Shown here one piece after another: positions 1-7,135 of a DNA stretch of 64,000 nucleotides (position 1 is its first letter; each line of letters starts with the position of its first letter). The stretch is from positions 69,153-133,152 of the forward strand of contig NZ_JBEYYO010000016.1 of the NCBI RefSeq assembly GCF_040645615.1, written 5' to 3'. Both the position numbers and the translations under genes were made by a program. Source of the stretch: Glycomyces sp040645615. GTDB taxonomy: Bacteria; Actinomycetota; Actinomycetes; Mycobacteriales; Micromonosporaceae. The notes below the pieces were generated by a model. The model searched no databases. It saw nothing but the letters and a program-made list of their open reading frames with translations, and had not been told where the DNA came from.

Positions 1-1
1 C

Positions 2-1624
2 CGCACCCGGATCTACCCGGTGCTCACCCCGCTCGTGGTCGACCCCGCGCACCCCTTCCCCTACATCTCCGGCAAGTCCCTCAACCTCGCCGTCCAAGTC
101 AGGGACCCCCGCACCGGCGCCACCCGCTTCGCCCGCGTCAAGGTCCCCCCGCTGCTCCCCCGCTTCATGGCCGTCGCCCCCGGCCGGTTCACGCCCCTCG
201 AAGACGTGATCGCCGCGCACCTCGAACACCTCTTCCCCGGCATGGACGTGCTCGCCCACCACTCGTTCCGCGTGACCCGAAACCAAGACCTCGAAATCGA
301 CGAGGACATCACCGAGAACCTGCTCCAGACCCTCGAGAGGGAACTCCTGCGCCGCCGCTTCGGGCCCGTGGTGCGCCTTGAAGTCGAGGACACCATCGAC
401 CCGCGCGTCCTCGACCGGCTCACCGCCGAACTCGGCATCGACGACGAGGTCGTCTACCGCCTGCCCGGCCCGCTCGACCTCGCCGGGCTCGACGCGATCG
501 CCGACCTCGACCGCACCGAGCTCAAATACCCCCGCTTCCGGCCCTCCGAGGCGGTCCTGCCGCCCGACTCCGACCTGTTCGCGACCATGCGCGAGCGGGA
601 CGTCCTGGTCCACCACCCCTACGACTCGTTCACCACCTCGGTCGAGCGGCTCATCGAGGAGGCCGCCGCCGACCCGAAGGTCCTGGCGATCAAGCAGACC
701 CTCTACCGCACCAGCGGCAAGTCTCCGATCGTGGACGCGCTCATCAGCGCCGCCGACGCCGGCAAGCAGGTCGTGGTCGTGGTCGAGATCAAGGCCCGCT
801 TCGACGAGCAGGCCAACATCGACTGGGCGCAGAAGCTCGAACAGGCCGGCTGCCACGTCATGTACGGCATCGTGGGCCTCAAGACCCACTGCAAGCTCGC
901 TCTGGTGGTCCGCCAGGAATCCGACGGGACCCTGCTGCGCTACAGCCACGTCGGCACCGGGAACTACCACCCCACCACCGCGCGCCTCTACGAGGACTTC
1001 GGGCTCCTCACCACCGACCCCGAGATCGGCGAAGAGGTCAACGCGGTCTTCAACCACCTCACCGGCTACTCCAGGCATGAGCGGTACCGCCGTCTCCTGG
1101 TCGCCCCGCATTCGCTGCGGCCCGGCCTGATCGAGCGGATCGACCGCGAGATCGAGAACCACCGCATGGGCCTGCCCGCGAGGCTGCGCTTCAAATGCAA
1201 CTCGCTCACCGACGAGGGCATCATCGACGCGCTGTACCGCGCCTCCCGCGCCGGCGTCCCGGTCGACCTGTTCATCCGCGGGATCTGCGCGCTGCGCCCC
1301 GGCGTGCCCGGGCTGTCCGAGACCATCCGCGTGCGCAGCGTCCTGGGGCGCTTCCTCGAACACTCCAGGGTGTACGTGTTCGAGAACGGCGGCGACCCGG
1401 AAGTATGGTTGGGCAGCGCGGACCTCATGCACCGCAACCTCGACCGCCGCGTCGAAGTCCTGGTGCGAGTCGACGGGGACGCCCACCGCGCGCAGCTCAC
1501 CTCGCTGCTCGACCGCGGTCTGGACACCGACATCAGGACCTGGAGCCTGGGCCCTTTGGGCCTGTGGACCCGCCAGAGAGGCGGAGGCGACCTCCAGGAA
1601 CAACTCATGCAGGAGCACCGTTGA
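2..1624 (+). CDS. ppk1: Polyphosphate kinase 1 (3' part, 5' end outside window)
   Basis: This is the C-terminal part of cytosolic PPK1, which reversibly transfers the ATP gamma-phosphate onto inorganic polyphosphate. The frame is open from the first bases (RTRIYPVLTPLVVDPAHPFP), which matches the conserved middle of PPK1, so the N-terminal domain lies upstream of the window. The two phospholipase-D-like catalytic domains are complete. The motif HVGTGNYHPTTARLYEDFG includes the phosphorylatable His (codon 947-949), and LGSADLMHRNLDRRVEV lies in the second domain. The stop overlaps the next start as TGATG, so translation is probably coupled to the NUDIX gene, an order also known in mycobacteria. 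Confidence 0.97.
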   Translation, partial: RTRIYPVLTPLVVDPAHPFPYISGKSLNLAVQVRDPRTGATRFARVKVPPLLPRFMAVAPGRFTPLEDVIAAHLEHLFPGMDVLAHHSFRVTRNQDLEIDEDITENLLQTLERELLRRRFGPVVRLEVEDTIDPRVLDRLTAELGIDDEVVYRLPGPLDLAGLDAIADLDRTELKYPRFRPSEAVLPPDSDLFATMRERDVLVHHPYDSFTTSVERLIEEAAADPKVLAIKQTLYRTSGKSPIVDALISAADAGKQVVVVVEIKARFDEQANIDWAQKLEQAGCHVMYGIVGLKTHCKLALVVRQESDGTLLRYSHVGTGNYHPTTARLYEDFGLLTTDPEIGEEVNAVFNHLTGYSRHERYRRLLVAPHSLRPGLIERIDREIENHRMGLPARLRFKCNSLTDEGIIDALYRASRAGVPVDLFIRGICALRPGVPGLSETIRVRSVLGRFLEHSRVYVFENGGDPEVWLGSADLMHRNLDRRVEVLVRVDGDAHRAQLTSLLDRGLDTDIRTWSLGPLGLWTRQRGGGDLQEQLMQEHR

Positions 1625-2502
1625 TGCAACCCGAGATCTTCGCCGCCGGCGCCGTGCTGTGGCGCCCGGGCGCGGAGGGGCCCGAACTGGCCCTCATCCA
1701 CCGCCCGAAGTACGGCGACTGGACCTTCCCCAAGGGCAAGCTCAAACGCGGTGAACACCTCCTCGCCGCGGCCCAACGTGAGGTCTTCGAGGAGACCGGC
1801 ATCCGGCCCGTGCTCGGCCGCCCCCTCGCCCCCTCCTTCTACGACAAGGAAGGCAAGCTCAAACGAGTCGACTACTGGTGCGCCACACCGGCGGCAGGCG
1901 CAGCCGTAGGAGAAGCCGTCGACCCCCGCGAAGTCGACGACCTCGAATGGGTGCCCCTCGACCGCGTAGCCGAACGCCTCACCTACGAACGGGACCAACC
2001 GGTCCTGGCCGACTTCGAACGCGAAGCCGCCCGAGCCACCGTGCCCCTGGTGTTCATGCGCCACGCCATCGCCACCTCCAAAGCCGACTGGTTCGACCAG
2101 GACGAACTGCGCCCCTTGAACCAACGAGGCCGGGAACGAGCCCAGCAGCTCGAAATCCTGCTCTCGGCCTACCCGGCGGGCAAGGCCTACAGCTCCACCA
2201 GCGCCCGCTGCCTGGAGACCCTCCTGCCCTACTGCGCCGCCGAAGGCGTGGCGGTGACCGGCCTGCCCGAATTCACGCTCGGCACCGGCAAACCCGCTGA
2301 GGCCTCCGCCCGGCTCGACGAGATCATCGACGCGGGTGAGGCGGCCGTGATCTGCGGCCACGGCGAGACCATCGACGAGATGATCGCCTACACCAGCGGC
2401 CGCCTCGGCACCCCTGTGCCCTTCGGCCCCTTGGAGAAAGGCTCGTTCGTCGTCTTCCACACCTTCGAAGGCCGCCTCGTGGCCTGCGAACTTCACGACT
2501 GA
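1624..2502 (+). CDS. mutT1: MutT1-type NUDIX hydrolase fused to histidine phosphatase domain
   Basis: The 292-residue protein has two domains. The N-terminal NUDIX domain has a canonical box at about residues 38-60 (GKLKRGE, then REVFEETGI). The C-terminal phosphoglycerate-mutase-like domain has LVFMRHA near residue 140 and CGHGETID near 243. This is the architecture of mycobacterial MutT1, which hydrolyses oxidised nucleotides (8-oxo-dGTP, diadenosine polyphosphates) and whose phosphatase domain acts on nucleotide phosphates. The ATG at 1624 overlaps the ppk stop by one base, which fixes the start, although the frame is open further upstream. Its 3' end overlaps the convergent membrane gene by 10 bases. 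Confidence 0.93.
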   Translation: MQPEIFAAGAVLWRPGAEGPELALIHRPKYGDWTFPKGKLKRGEHLLAAAQREVFEETGIRPVLGRPLAPSFYDKEGKLKRVDYWCATPAAGAAVGEAVDPREVDDLEWVPLDRVAERLTYERDQPVLADFEREAARATVPLVFMRHAIATSKADWFDQDELRPLNQRGRERAQQLEILLSAYPAGKAYSSTSARCLETLLPYCAAEGVAVTGLPEFTLGTGKPAEASARLDEIIDAGEAAVICGHGETIDEMIAYTSGRLGTPVPFGPLEKGSFVVFHTFEGRLVACELHD

Positions 2503-3557
2503 GGCGCGCATTCCAGACCACCTCGATCCTCGGCGCGCGCCGGTGCCTCCGCGGCGAGCCGCCGCTGCCGGTAGGCCAGCGCCGCCACGATGAGCGCCGC
2601 GCCCCACACCGTGAACAGCACCTCCGGGAGGTTCAACGGCCACGTGTCCGGGGCGACCCCCTCGACGGCGACGATCCTGACGTACATCATCCCGGCCGAA
2701 GCCACCAGAGCGCCCACGATCACCGCGGGGACCACGGCGAGCATCGGCGGCACCCGCCGCCCGCGCAGGCCGATCATCCAGCGCGGGAACACTTCGCCCC
2801 AGCGCTGCACCAGACCCATGGTGAGCACCGCGCCGACCAGGCCGAGGGTGGCCAGCGCGGCCCCGGCGAACCACAGCCCGTCCTCCTGGCCCTCCCGGTA
2901 CATGTCCGGGTCGATGCCGAGGCTGAAACCGAGCGCCCACGCCCACCTGGTGGCGCAGTACAGCACCGGCATGGCGACGGCGGTCCAGGTGGCGGCCTTG
3001 CCCCAGCGTTGCAGCGCTTCGCTGTGGGTGCTGCCGCCCGCGAGGCGGGCCCGGTACCCGGCGGTGGTGACGGCCCAGGCGATCCCCGCCAGCAGCAGCA
3101 TGAGCAGGTGCAGGCGCGGCGTGAGGTACAGGTCCCCCCAACCCGCGCCCTCGGGCCACCCGAACAGCGGTTTGCTGACCGCGAGCACGGGCGTGTAGGC
3201 GACCACGATGAGGGTGCGGTAGTCCTGGACGAGGATGCCCAGACCCACCGCGAACACCAAGCCCACTCCGGTGAGCAAAGGTTTCTGCCCCGGACGGTTC
3301 GCGTTGCGGGCCATGAGGAACGCCGCGGCCGCGCCGAGGAGCCCGAACAGGGCGATGATCCACCCGGCGACCTCGGGCGTGGCCCGGCCCAGGAGCGAGA
3401 CCCTGAAGGCGATCTCGGGTTCGGCCATGAGCTCGGGGTCCCCGACCCCGAACGGGAACCCCGCGCCGCCGAGGGCCCACCAGGCCCCGAGCGCGCCGTA
3501 GGCGAGCGACCAGAGGCCGGTCGCGTATCCGATCCATTGCGTGCGTTGCTGTGTCAT
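2493..3557 (-). CDS. Polytopic membrane protein of unknown function
   Basis: A 354-residue protein with about eight hydrophobic segments, for example WSLAYGALGAWWAL, VAGWIIALFGLLGAAAAFL and LHLLMLLLAGIAWAV. It has a short charged C-terminus. I recognise no catalytic motif. It resembles uncharacterised actinobacterial integral membrane proteins, often found beside two-component systems. A GAGG sequence about 8 nt upstream of the ATG serves as ribosome binding site. It diverges from the histidine kinase gene, and the 128-bp spacer holds two related palindromes, so it is a plausible target of that two-component system. That link is inference. Confidence 0.8.
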   Translation of the reverse strand: MTQQRTQWIGYATGLWSLAYGALGAWWALGGAGFPFGVGDPELMAEPEIAFRVSLLGRATPEVAGWIIALFGLLGAAAAFLMARNANRPGQKPLLTGVGLVFAVGLGILVQDYRTLIVVAYTPVLAVSKPLFGWPEGAGWGDLYLTPRLHLLMLLLAGIAWAVTTAGYRARLAGGSTHSEALQRWGKAATWTAVAMPVLYCATRWAWALGFSLGIDPDMYREGQEDGLWFAGAALATLGLVGAVLTMGLVQRWGEVFPRWMIGLRGRRVPPMLAVVPAVIVGALVASAGMMYVRIVAVEGVAPDTWPLNLPEVLFTVWGAALIVAALAYRQRRLAAEAPARAEDRGGLECAPQS

Positions 3558-3593
3558 GCCCCAATCCTCGATCGCGGAGGGGTTCGGTCAAAG

Positions 3594-3654
3594 GTGCGAA
3601 TCGGCACTGAAGGCCCGGTCAAGAGCGCCGAAGGGTGCCGATCGGCACCCTTCG
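3594..3654. promoter_or_regulatory. Pair of related palindromes in the divergent promoter of the two-component system
   Basis: A perfect 26-bp palindrome lies at 3629-3654 (half-site CGAAGGGTGCCGA). A weaker relative, GTGCGAATCGGCAC, lies at 3594-3607. The centres are 41 bp apart, about four helical turns. The strong palindrome reaches the expected -35 position of the kinase promoter, whose -10 is TATGCT at 3674-3679. This is the arrangement expected of an operator for a NarL-type response regulator or another dimeric regulator. Confidence 0.65.
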
Positions 3655-3685
3655 GGTGGGGCGGTGACCTGCCTATGCTTGCGCG

Positions 3686-4699
3686 GTGACTGGTGCATTC
3701 GGGCGAGGCCTGCGGCGGGCGGGGGTGAAGGCGATCCCCGTGGCGTCGATGGCGCTCGCGGTGGCGTCGATCGCGTTCTCGGCGGTGTACGAGTGGGACG
3801 GCAGCGAGGGCTGGTGGATGCTGGCCGAACCGGCGGCGTTCACGGCGCTGGGGTTCTTGTCGACGCGGTGGTCGTCGCCGCGGTTGGCGGCGGCGGCGAC
3901 ATTCGTGTTGGCGGTGGGGGCGGCGCTGGCGCTGCTGCGGTACGTGTCGGGGGACGGCTGGCTGGCGGTGGTGGAGGGCAGCACGTGGGCGGTGGGCCCG
4001 ATCCTGGCGGCGACGGCGGCGGTGTTCTTGCGGCGCTTGGAGGCAGAGCATGTGGGGGCGGTGGAGGCGGCGAGAAGAAGGCAGCGGCTCGATCTGGCGT
4101 CGGATCTGCACGATTTCGTGGCGCACGACGTGAGCGAGATCGTGGCGCGGGCGCAGGCGGGGAGGATGGTGCTGGCGGGCGGGGACGAGCGGGTCGAGGC
4201 GTTGCTGGCGAGGATCGAGGAAGCGGGGCTGAGGGCGCTGGGGTCGATGGACCAGGCGGTGCACATGCTCCGCGACGAGGCCGAGCAGAGATTGCGGCCG
4301 GTGGGCGGGCTGGCCGACCTGGACGAGTTGGTGGAACGGTTCGGTTCGGCGGGCAGGGCGTCGATCACGTTGGAACGCAACCTGGTCGATGAGGTCGGCC
4401 GCGAGGTGGGGGCGGTGGCGCACCGGGTGGTGGCGGAGGCGCTGACGAACGTGAGGCGGCACGCGCCGGAGGCGACAGAGGTCAGGGTCGAAGTCGAGGC
4501 GGCTGACGAGCTGCTGCGGGTCTCGGTGTTCGACAACGGGTCCGGCGCCGCGAAGAGCGCGCGCGATGGCGGCGGCTCGGGTCTGGCCGGGCTCGCTGAG
4601 CGGGCCGAAAGCCTGGGGGGCGCATTGGAAGCGGGCCCGCGCGAGGGCGGCTGGCGCACCGAGGTGCGCCTGCCGTTGAAAGCCGAGGTCAAGTCGTGA
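3686..4699 (+). CDS. NarL-family sensor histidine kinase
   Basis: A 337-residue membrane sensor kinase. Four hydrophobic segments fill residues 15-115. The HisKA_3 dimerisation segment follows, with the phospho-acceptor His at about residue 142 (DLHDFVAHD). The HATPase_c domain has the N box AEALTNVRRHA, the G1 box FDNGSG and the G2 region GSGLAGLAERAESLGG. There is no large extracytoplasmic domain, so it probably senses a membrane or cell-envelope signal. The start is GTG at 3686, six bases after a TATGCT -10 hexamer, which suggests a leaderless mRNA. It overlaps the response regulator as GTGA. Confidence 0.93.
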   Translation: MTGAFGRGLRRAGVKAIPVASMALAVASIAFSAVYEWDGSEGWWMLAEPAAFTALGFLSTRWSSPRLAAAATFVLAVGAALALLRYVSGDGWLAVVEGSTWAVGPILAATAAVFLRRLEAEHVGAVEAARRRQRLDLASDLHDFVAHDVSEIVARAQAGRMVLAGGDERVEALLARIEEAGLRALGSMDQAVHMLRDEAEQRLRPVGGLADLDELVERFGSAGRASITLERNLVDEVGREVGAVAHRVVAEALTNVRRHAPEATEVRVEVEAADELLRVSVFDNGSGAAKSARDGGGSGLAGLAERAESLGGALEAGPREGGWRTEVRLPLKAEVKS

Positions 4700-5343
4700 T
4701 CCGGGTGCTCATAGCCGACGACCAGGCGGGCATCCGGGAGGCGTTCCGGATGGTCTTGGACGCGCAACCGGACATGACGGTGGTGGCGGAAGCGCCGGAC
4801 GGTCAACGCGCGCTGGACAGCGCGAGGCTGCTGCGCCCGGATGTAGTGCTCACCGATATCCGAATGCCGGGCATGGACGGACTGGAACTCACCAGGCGGC
4901 TGGCGAAACCCGAGGAGGGGGAGGCGACGCGGGTGGTGGTGCTGACGACGTTCGACCTGGACGAATACGTGTACACCGCACTGCGGGACGGCGCCTGCGG
5001 CTACCTGCTGAAGCGCTCGGGCCCGACATTGGTGATCGAGGCGATCCGAGCGGCGATGGCCGGGGACACGCTCATCTCACCGCAGCTGACGGTGCGACTG
5101 CTGCGAAGGATGCTCCCGGCAAAGCCCGAAGGCACCCAACCGGAGACGCCACTGACGGGCCGGGAGGTGGAGGTGGTGCGATTGGTGGCGCAGGGCCGCA
5201 CGAACGCCGAGATCGGCGAGGCACTGTTCATCAGCGCTGGCACGGTCAAGAACCACCTCGCAGTGGTGCAACGAAAGCTGAACGCGGCCAACCGGGTTGG
5301 AGTGGCGGCTTGGGCCTGGTCCTCGGGGTTGGCGCGGCCTTAG
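4696..5343 (+). CDS. NarL/LuxR-type response regulator
   Basis: A 215-residue partner of the preceding kinase. The receiver domain has acidic residues Asp8 and Asp9, phospho-acceptor Asp54 (LTDIRMPGMDG), a Thr in VVVLTTFD and Lys in YLLKR. A short linker precedes a LuxR-type helix-turn-helix (LTGREVEVVRLVAQGRTNAE, then SAGTVKNHL). It probably binds the palindromes upstream of the kinase and the divergent membrane protein gene. The four-base overlap with the kinase gene indicates translational coupling. The C-terminus runs directly into the repeat island. Confidence 0.94.
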   Translation: MIRVLIADDQAGIREAFRMVLDAQPDMTVVAEAPDGQRALDSARLLRPDVVLTDIRMPGMDGLELTRRLAKPEEGEATRVVVLTTFDLDEYVYTALRDGACGYLLKRSGPTLVIEAIRAAMAGDTLISPQLTVRLLRRMLPAKPEGTQPETPLTGREVEVVRLVAQGRTNAEIGEALFISAGTVKNHLAVVQRKLNAANRVGVAAWAWSSGLARP

Positions 5344-5379
5344 CGGGGCATGTGCCGTTTCCGGTGGTCGTGGGTTGCG

Positions 5380-5760
5380 GTTAGGGATGGCAGCGACGAC
5401 GAGGCAGCGGGCCGCTCGGGGTTGGTTGGCGGGTTCGGGTGTGTGGTGGGTGAAGGTCAAAGGNNNNNNNNNNNNNNNNNNNNNNNNNNNNNNNNNNNNN
5501 NNNNNNNNNNNNNNNNNNNNNNNNNNNNNNNNNNNNNNNNNNNNNNNNNNNNNNNNNNNAAGGCGGCAGCGACAGCGGGATGGGCGGCCGGTCGGGGCCG
5601 GTTGGTGGCTGCTGGGTGTGTGGTGGGTGAAGGTCAAAGGCGGCAGCGACAGCGGGATGGGCGGCCGGTCGGGGCCGGTTGGTGGCTGCTGGGTGTGTGG
5701 TGGGTGAAGGTCAAAGGCGGCAGCGACAGCGGGGTGAGTGGCTGGCCGGGGTCGGTTGGT
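5380..5760. repeat. 77-bp minisatellite interrupted by an assembly gap
   Basis: Copies of the unit beginning GGCGGCAGCGACAGCGGG start at 5562, 5639 and 5716, giving an exact 77-bp period. The first two complete copies are nearly identical. The third diverges after its first 18 bases. A degenerate copy ends at 5463, just left of the Ns. A period of 77 is not a multiple of three, so no single reading frame is maintained, and I regard this as non-coding. Short open frames here (Gly/Ser-rich) are by-products of the repeat. Confidence 0.9.
5464..5559. other. Run of 96 Ns: unresolved assembly gap
   Basis: The Ns sit inside the 77-bp tandem array. The true copy number is therefore unknown and was probably collapsed during assembly. 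The distance between flanking repeat phases (5462 and 5562) is 100 bp, not a multiple of 77, so the gap length is not a real measurement. Confidence 0.97.
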
Positions 5761-6650
5761 GGCGGCGGGGTCCGGATGTGCTTGCGGTGCTTGGGGTTCG
5801 GGTCGGAATGTGATGGTTGTGTACCCCTGTGGGTGATGACAATGCCCGTGGTGGGTGGGATGATTGGTGTACGTACAGGGACATGGTTTTCGTACGGGTG
5901 GCGTGTTGGGTGCAAGCAGACTAAGCCAAGCCTCTGGCCCGCTCGTCACTTCGGCGAAGATCGAGCCGACCGTTCCGCGCTCCCGGTTTGTTTTCGGGGG
6001 TGGGTCGTGTTCAATCCTTCGTATGATCGGGTCTAGGTCGCTTCCGGCAGCTTGTCTCAGAGCGGGACATGGGATCAGGAAGGATCTAGAGATCACCTGG
6101 CCCGGATCACCCTGGCCAGGAGGCAGTGTCGGTAGAACGAGGCACACCGTATCGAGGCGGTCAGGACTGGCAAGGGAGCACGACACTCCCTCACCGGGTA
6201 CCACCCCCGGGCCAGACCACTCGAGACGACCACGACGATGCCACGGGCAGTTGCTACGGCCTTGCCACGGAGACAAGGACACCGCACCACCCCACGCACG
6301 CCGTGCACCGGCCCACACCGAAAGGCGAGGGCCACCGAAGGCATGGGCACGAAACCGACAGGTCAGGGCCTGAGGAAGTGTGGGCGCGACGCCGGAAGGC
6401 CGAAGGTCCGACTCGGCATGGCTTGACACCGCGAAGGTGGAGAGCCGAAGCGGCATGGGCGCAACGCCAAGCAGGCGGAGGGCCGAAGCTATATGGGTCA
6501 GGGCCGGGAGGCACCGGGCCTGAGGAAGTGTGGGCGCGACGCCGAAAGGCCGAGGGCCGAGGCAGCATGGCCTCGAAAAGCCAAGGCCACCAGCGAAACC
6601 ACCACCGGCCGAGGGGCCCAAAGGCAGGACACCGAAGGAGGTGAACACCG
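5761..6650. other. Gene-poor spacer, with a 150-bp-spaced imperfect repeat
   Basis: I find no convincing gene in this stretch. Open frames are short, mutually overlapping and of low complexity. A 29-base block beginning GGGCCTGAGGAAGTGTGGGC occurs at 6366 and again at 6516, exactly 150 bp apart. The flanking sequence, rich in GGCCGAAGG-like words, is also partly repeated. The left part (5800-6060) is less GC-rich than its surroundings and holds no recognised motif. Confidence 0.6.
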
Positions 6651-6971
6651 ATGCAGCACACCACGACCATCAGCATGCCCGGCACGGGAACCGCGACCGG
6701 CACTTCCACCATGCCCACCGCCACCCCGACCGCAACGGCAACCGGCACGGTCGTCATGCCCGCCACCGCCACCGCCACCCTGACCGCCGCCGCCGGGCGA
6801 ACCCACGCCCCCACCGGCCAGGCCACGGCAACCCACCTCGGGCCCTCTCCCACCGGCTCCCGTCGCCGCCGCCCGAACCCCAAACCGATCGGGCCCGGCA
6901 ACGAAAACGGCCCGCACCAACCCCTCACCCCTTCGTCGCTGCCGCCTGAACCCCGCCCCAACCGGACCTAG
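6651..6971 (+). CDS. Possible small Thr/Ala/Pro-rich protein
   Basis: A 106-codon frame whose ATG is preceded, 7 nt upstream, by AAGGAGGTGA. This is a full-length match to the anti-Shine-Dalgarno sequence of 16S rRNA and the strongest such site I see in the window. The product is low complexity: residues 1-60 are dominated by Thr, Ala and Gly (for example TATPTATATGT), and the C-terminal third is Pro/Arg-rich. It has no signal peptide or known domain. The 3' third overlaps the 73-bp repeat array. It may be a real small protein or a chance ORF behind a relic ribosome binding site. Confidence 0.4.
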   Translation: MQHTTTISMPGTGTATGTSTMPTATPTATATGTVVMPATATATLTAAAGRTHAPTGQATATHLGPSPTGSRRRRPNPKPIGPGNENGPHQPLTPSSLPPEPRPNRT

Positions 6972-7110
6972 CCCCGACAAACAGCCCGCAGCGCCCCCTC
7001 ACCCCGTTGTCGCCGCCGCCTGAACCCCGAACCAGGTCAACCCGGCCCCGACCACGAGCCAGGCCACCCACTCACCCATTCATCGCCGCCGCCCGAACCC
7101 CGACCCACTC
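6850..7110. repeat. Imperfect 73-74-bp tandem array, inverted relative of the 77-bp array
   Basis: Four imperfect copies are anchored on the word GTCGCYGCCGCCYGAACCCC at 6862, 6935, 7009 and 7082 (spacings 73, 74 and 73). The word GTCGCTGCCGCC also occurs in the reverse complement of the 77-bp unit at 5.56-5.76 kb. The general plan of the unit (CCCGACC, then CACCCA-type words) is shared. The island is therefore bounded by related minisatellites in opposite orientation. The array ends just before the 3' end of the GH3 gene. Confidence 0.65.
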
Positions 7111-7135
7111 CGGCCGGGGCTCAACCGACTTGCTG

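Noticed and set aside
1066..3591. Long minus-strand frame overlapping ppk, mutT1 and the membrane protein
   Set aside because: Arg/Gly-rich composition and full antisense overlap with three well-supported genes; a consequence of high GC.
5560..5760. Possible CRISPR array
   Set aside because: The 77-bp units are contiguous and nearly identical throughout, with no unique spacers and no cas genes nearby.
5297..6036. Gly/Ser-rich proteins across the 77-bp repeats
   Set aside because: The unit is not a multiple of three and frames pass through Ns, so no stable protein is encoded.
5864..6650. Short frames in the repeat island (up to 172 codons)
   Set aside because: Several frames overlap, have poor codon bias, no ribosome binding site and no recognisable domain.
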